A DNA stretch of 14,282 nucleotides, taken from contig URCP01000076.1 of NCBI GenBank assembly GCA_900546315.1, positions 1-14,282 on the forward strand. Direction: 5' to 3'. A program made the translations under genes and the position numbers. This document shows, piece after piece, positions 13,838-14,282 of the stretch (its first letter is position 1; the number at the start of each line of letters is the position of its first letter). The notes beneath the pieces were generated by a model. The model saw only the letters and a list, made by a program, of their open reading frames with translations, ran no database searches and was not told the origin of the DNA. This stretch comes from an uncultured Eubacteriales bacterium. GTDB taxonomy: Bacteria; Bacillota; Clostridia; Oscillospirales; CAG-272.

Positions 13838-14104
13838 GTGTTTTTTGCAGTCGATTTCGGCGGCGGGGAGTTTGGCTCTGACGAGTATTACGTCGTCGCC
13901 GATTCTGTCGATGTCGCACCAGAGGACGCGGATTTGCCGGCATTTGCCGAGGTTCAGTAATTTGTTGTCACCTGGGAGGATGAGGGCGATGACCTGACCG
14001 GAGTCGAGATCGATTTCGAGGTCGGAGACGAACCCGAGGCGCCGCCCGTCGCAGAGGTTGATGACTTCTTTGTTCCGAAGTTCGCAGGTAGAGCAGATTC
14101 TCAT
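13832..14104 (-). CDS. ylmC: PRC-barrel sporulation protein, YlmC/YmxH family
   Basis: The 90-residue protein carries the small PRC-barrel pattern of the YlmC/YmxH family found in spore-forming Firmicutes: ELRNKEVINLCDGRRLGFV (8-26), then SDLEIDLDSGQVIALILPG (27-45) and DIDRIGDDVILVR (64-76). The molecular role of the family is not known. The ATG at 14104 follows GGGAGGG with rather short spacing; Met codons at 14116 and 14128 lack a site of their own. The C-terminus AAEIDCKKHK is slightly extended and Cys is frequent (five in 90 residues). It is convergent with solute-binding protein 2, sharing the terminator region, and is separate from the superoperon. Family membership is by visible pattern only. 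Confidence 0.82.
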   Translation of the reverse strand: MRICSTCELRNKEVINLCDGRRLGFVSDLEIDLDSGQVIALILPGDNKLLNLGKCRQIRVLWCDIDRIGDDVILVRAKLPAAEIDCKKHK

Positions 14105-14282
14105 GTTCCCTCCCATATGTGTACGCATTGTTACAGCACGTTAATATCTGCGTAATCTTCATGTAGTAGAATAAATAGTATAATGTATAAAAGTTCAGAA
14201 AAGAGCGGAGTGCCGGGCAGAAAAAAACACTTTCTAGGGTTATTCTCCCCCCGGAACACTAAAAAAAATTAAAAATTTATGA

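Noticed and set aside
14105..14282. AT-rich stretch upstream of the ylmC-like gene with TATAAT on the plus strand at about 14178, A-runs and two copies of AACACT
   Set aside because: No -35 at a fitting distance on either strand, no clear stem with a T-run, and the repeated hexamer is too short to mean anything alone. Nothing firm can be called.
1..14282. tRNA or rRNA genes, CRISPR arrays, insertion sequences, phage genes
   Set aside because: None seen: no cloverleaf-like sequence with conserved T-arm, no spaced repeats, no transposase or integrase motifs in any frame.

Overview
The window (14,282 bp, moderately GC-rich coding DNA with AT-rich gaps) looks like a chromosome segment of an anaerobic spore-forming Firmicute of class Clostridia, possibly a gut or rumen Oscillospirales-type organism. 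The reasons are the classic low-GC Gram-positive gene order rpsB-tsf-pyrH-frr-uppS-cdsA-dxr-rseP-ispG, strong AGGAGG-type ribosome binding sites, a YlmC/YmxH-type sporulation protein, and lipoprotein solute-binding proteins paired with AraC regulators. The class assignment is inference from gene content; no rRNA is present.

Region 1 (1-8662, all read leftward on the minus strand) is a core housekeeping superoperon. A sigma-A promoter (TTGAAA, 17 bp, TAAAAT; 8634-8662) drives a leader of about 135 nt, then rpsB (ribosomal protein S2) and tsf (EF-Ts). A terminator-like hairpin with a U-tract (6605-6670) follows tsf. A second good promoter (TTTACA, 17 bp, TACAAT; 6495-6523) restarts transcription for pyrH (UMP kinase), frr (ribosome recycling factor), uppS (undecaprenyl-PP synthase), cdsA (CDP-diacylglycerol synthase), dxr and ispG (MEP isoprenoid pathway) and rseP (site-2 membrane protease). 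ispG runs off the left edge. The block joins translation, isoprenoid precursor supply (dxr, ispG), the lipid carrier made from it (uppS), phospholipid synthesis (cdsA) and membrane proteolysis (rseP).

Region 2 (8688-13837) is accessory: two tandem copies of the same two-gene module, each an AraC-type regulator on the minus strand divergent from a lipoprotein solute-binding protein on the plus strand. The two binding proteins are clear paralogues (41 of 51 identical residues in the segment after the linker). No permease or ATPase gene lies beside them. Each binding protein ends in an intrinsic terminator. The second araC has a perfect consensus promoter overlapped by an inverted repeat, a good candidate autoregulatory operator.

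Region 3 (13832-14282) is a small PRC-barrel protein of the YlmC/YmxH sporulation family, convergent with the second binding protein, plus an AT-rich upstream stretch with nothing firm in it.

I found no clearly new multi-gene system. The most notable unexplained signals are a family of short AT-rich near-palindromes, two of them placed in the same way over the stop codons of uppS and rseP and one between rseP and ispG; a non-canonical Asp in the UppS active-site signature; and the duplicated permease-less araC/binding-protein module next to the ribosomal promoter. No tRNA, rRNA, CRISPR array or mobile element was seen.
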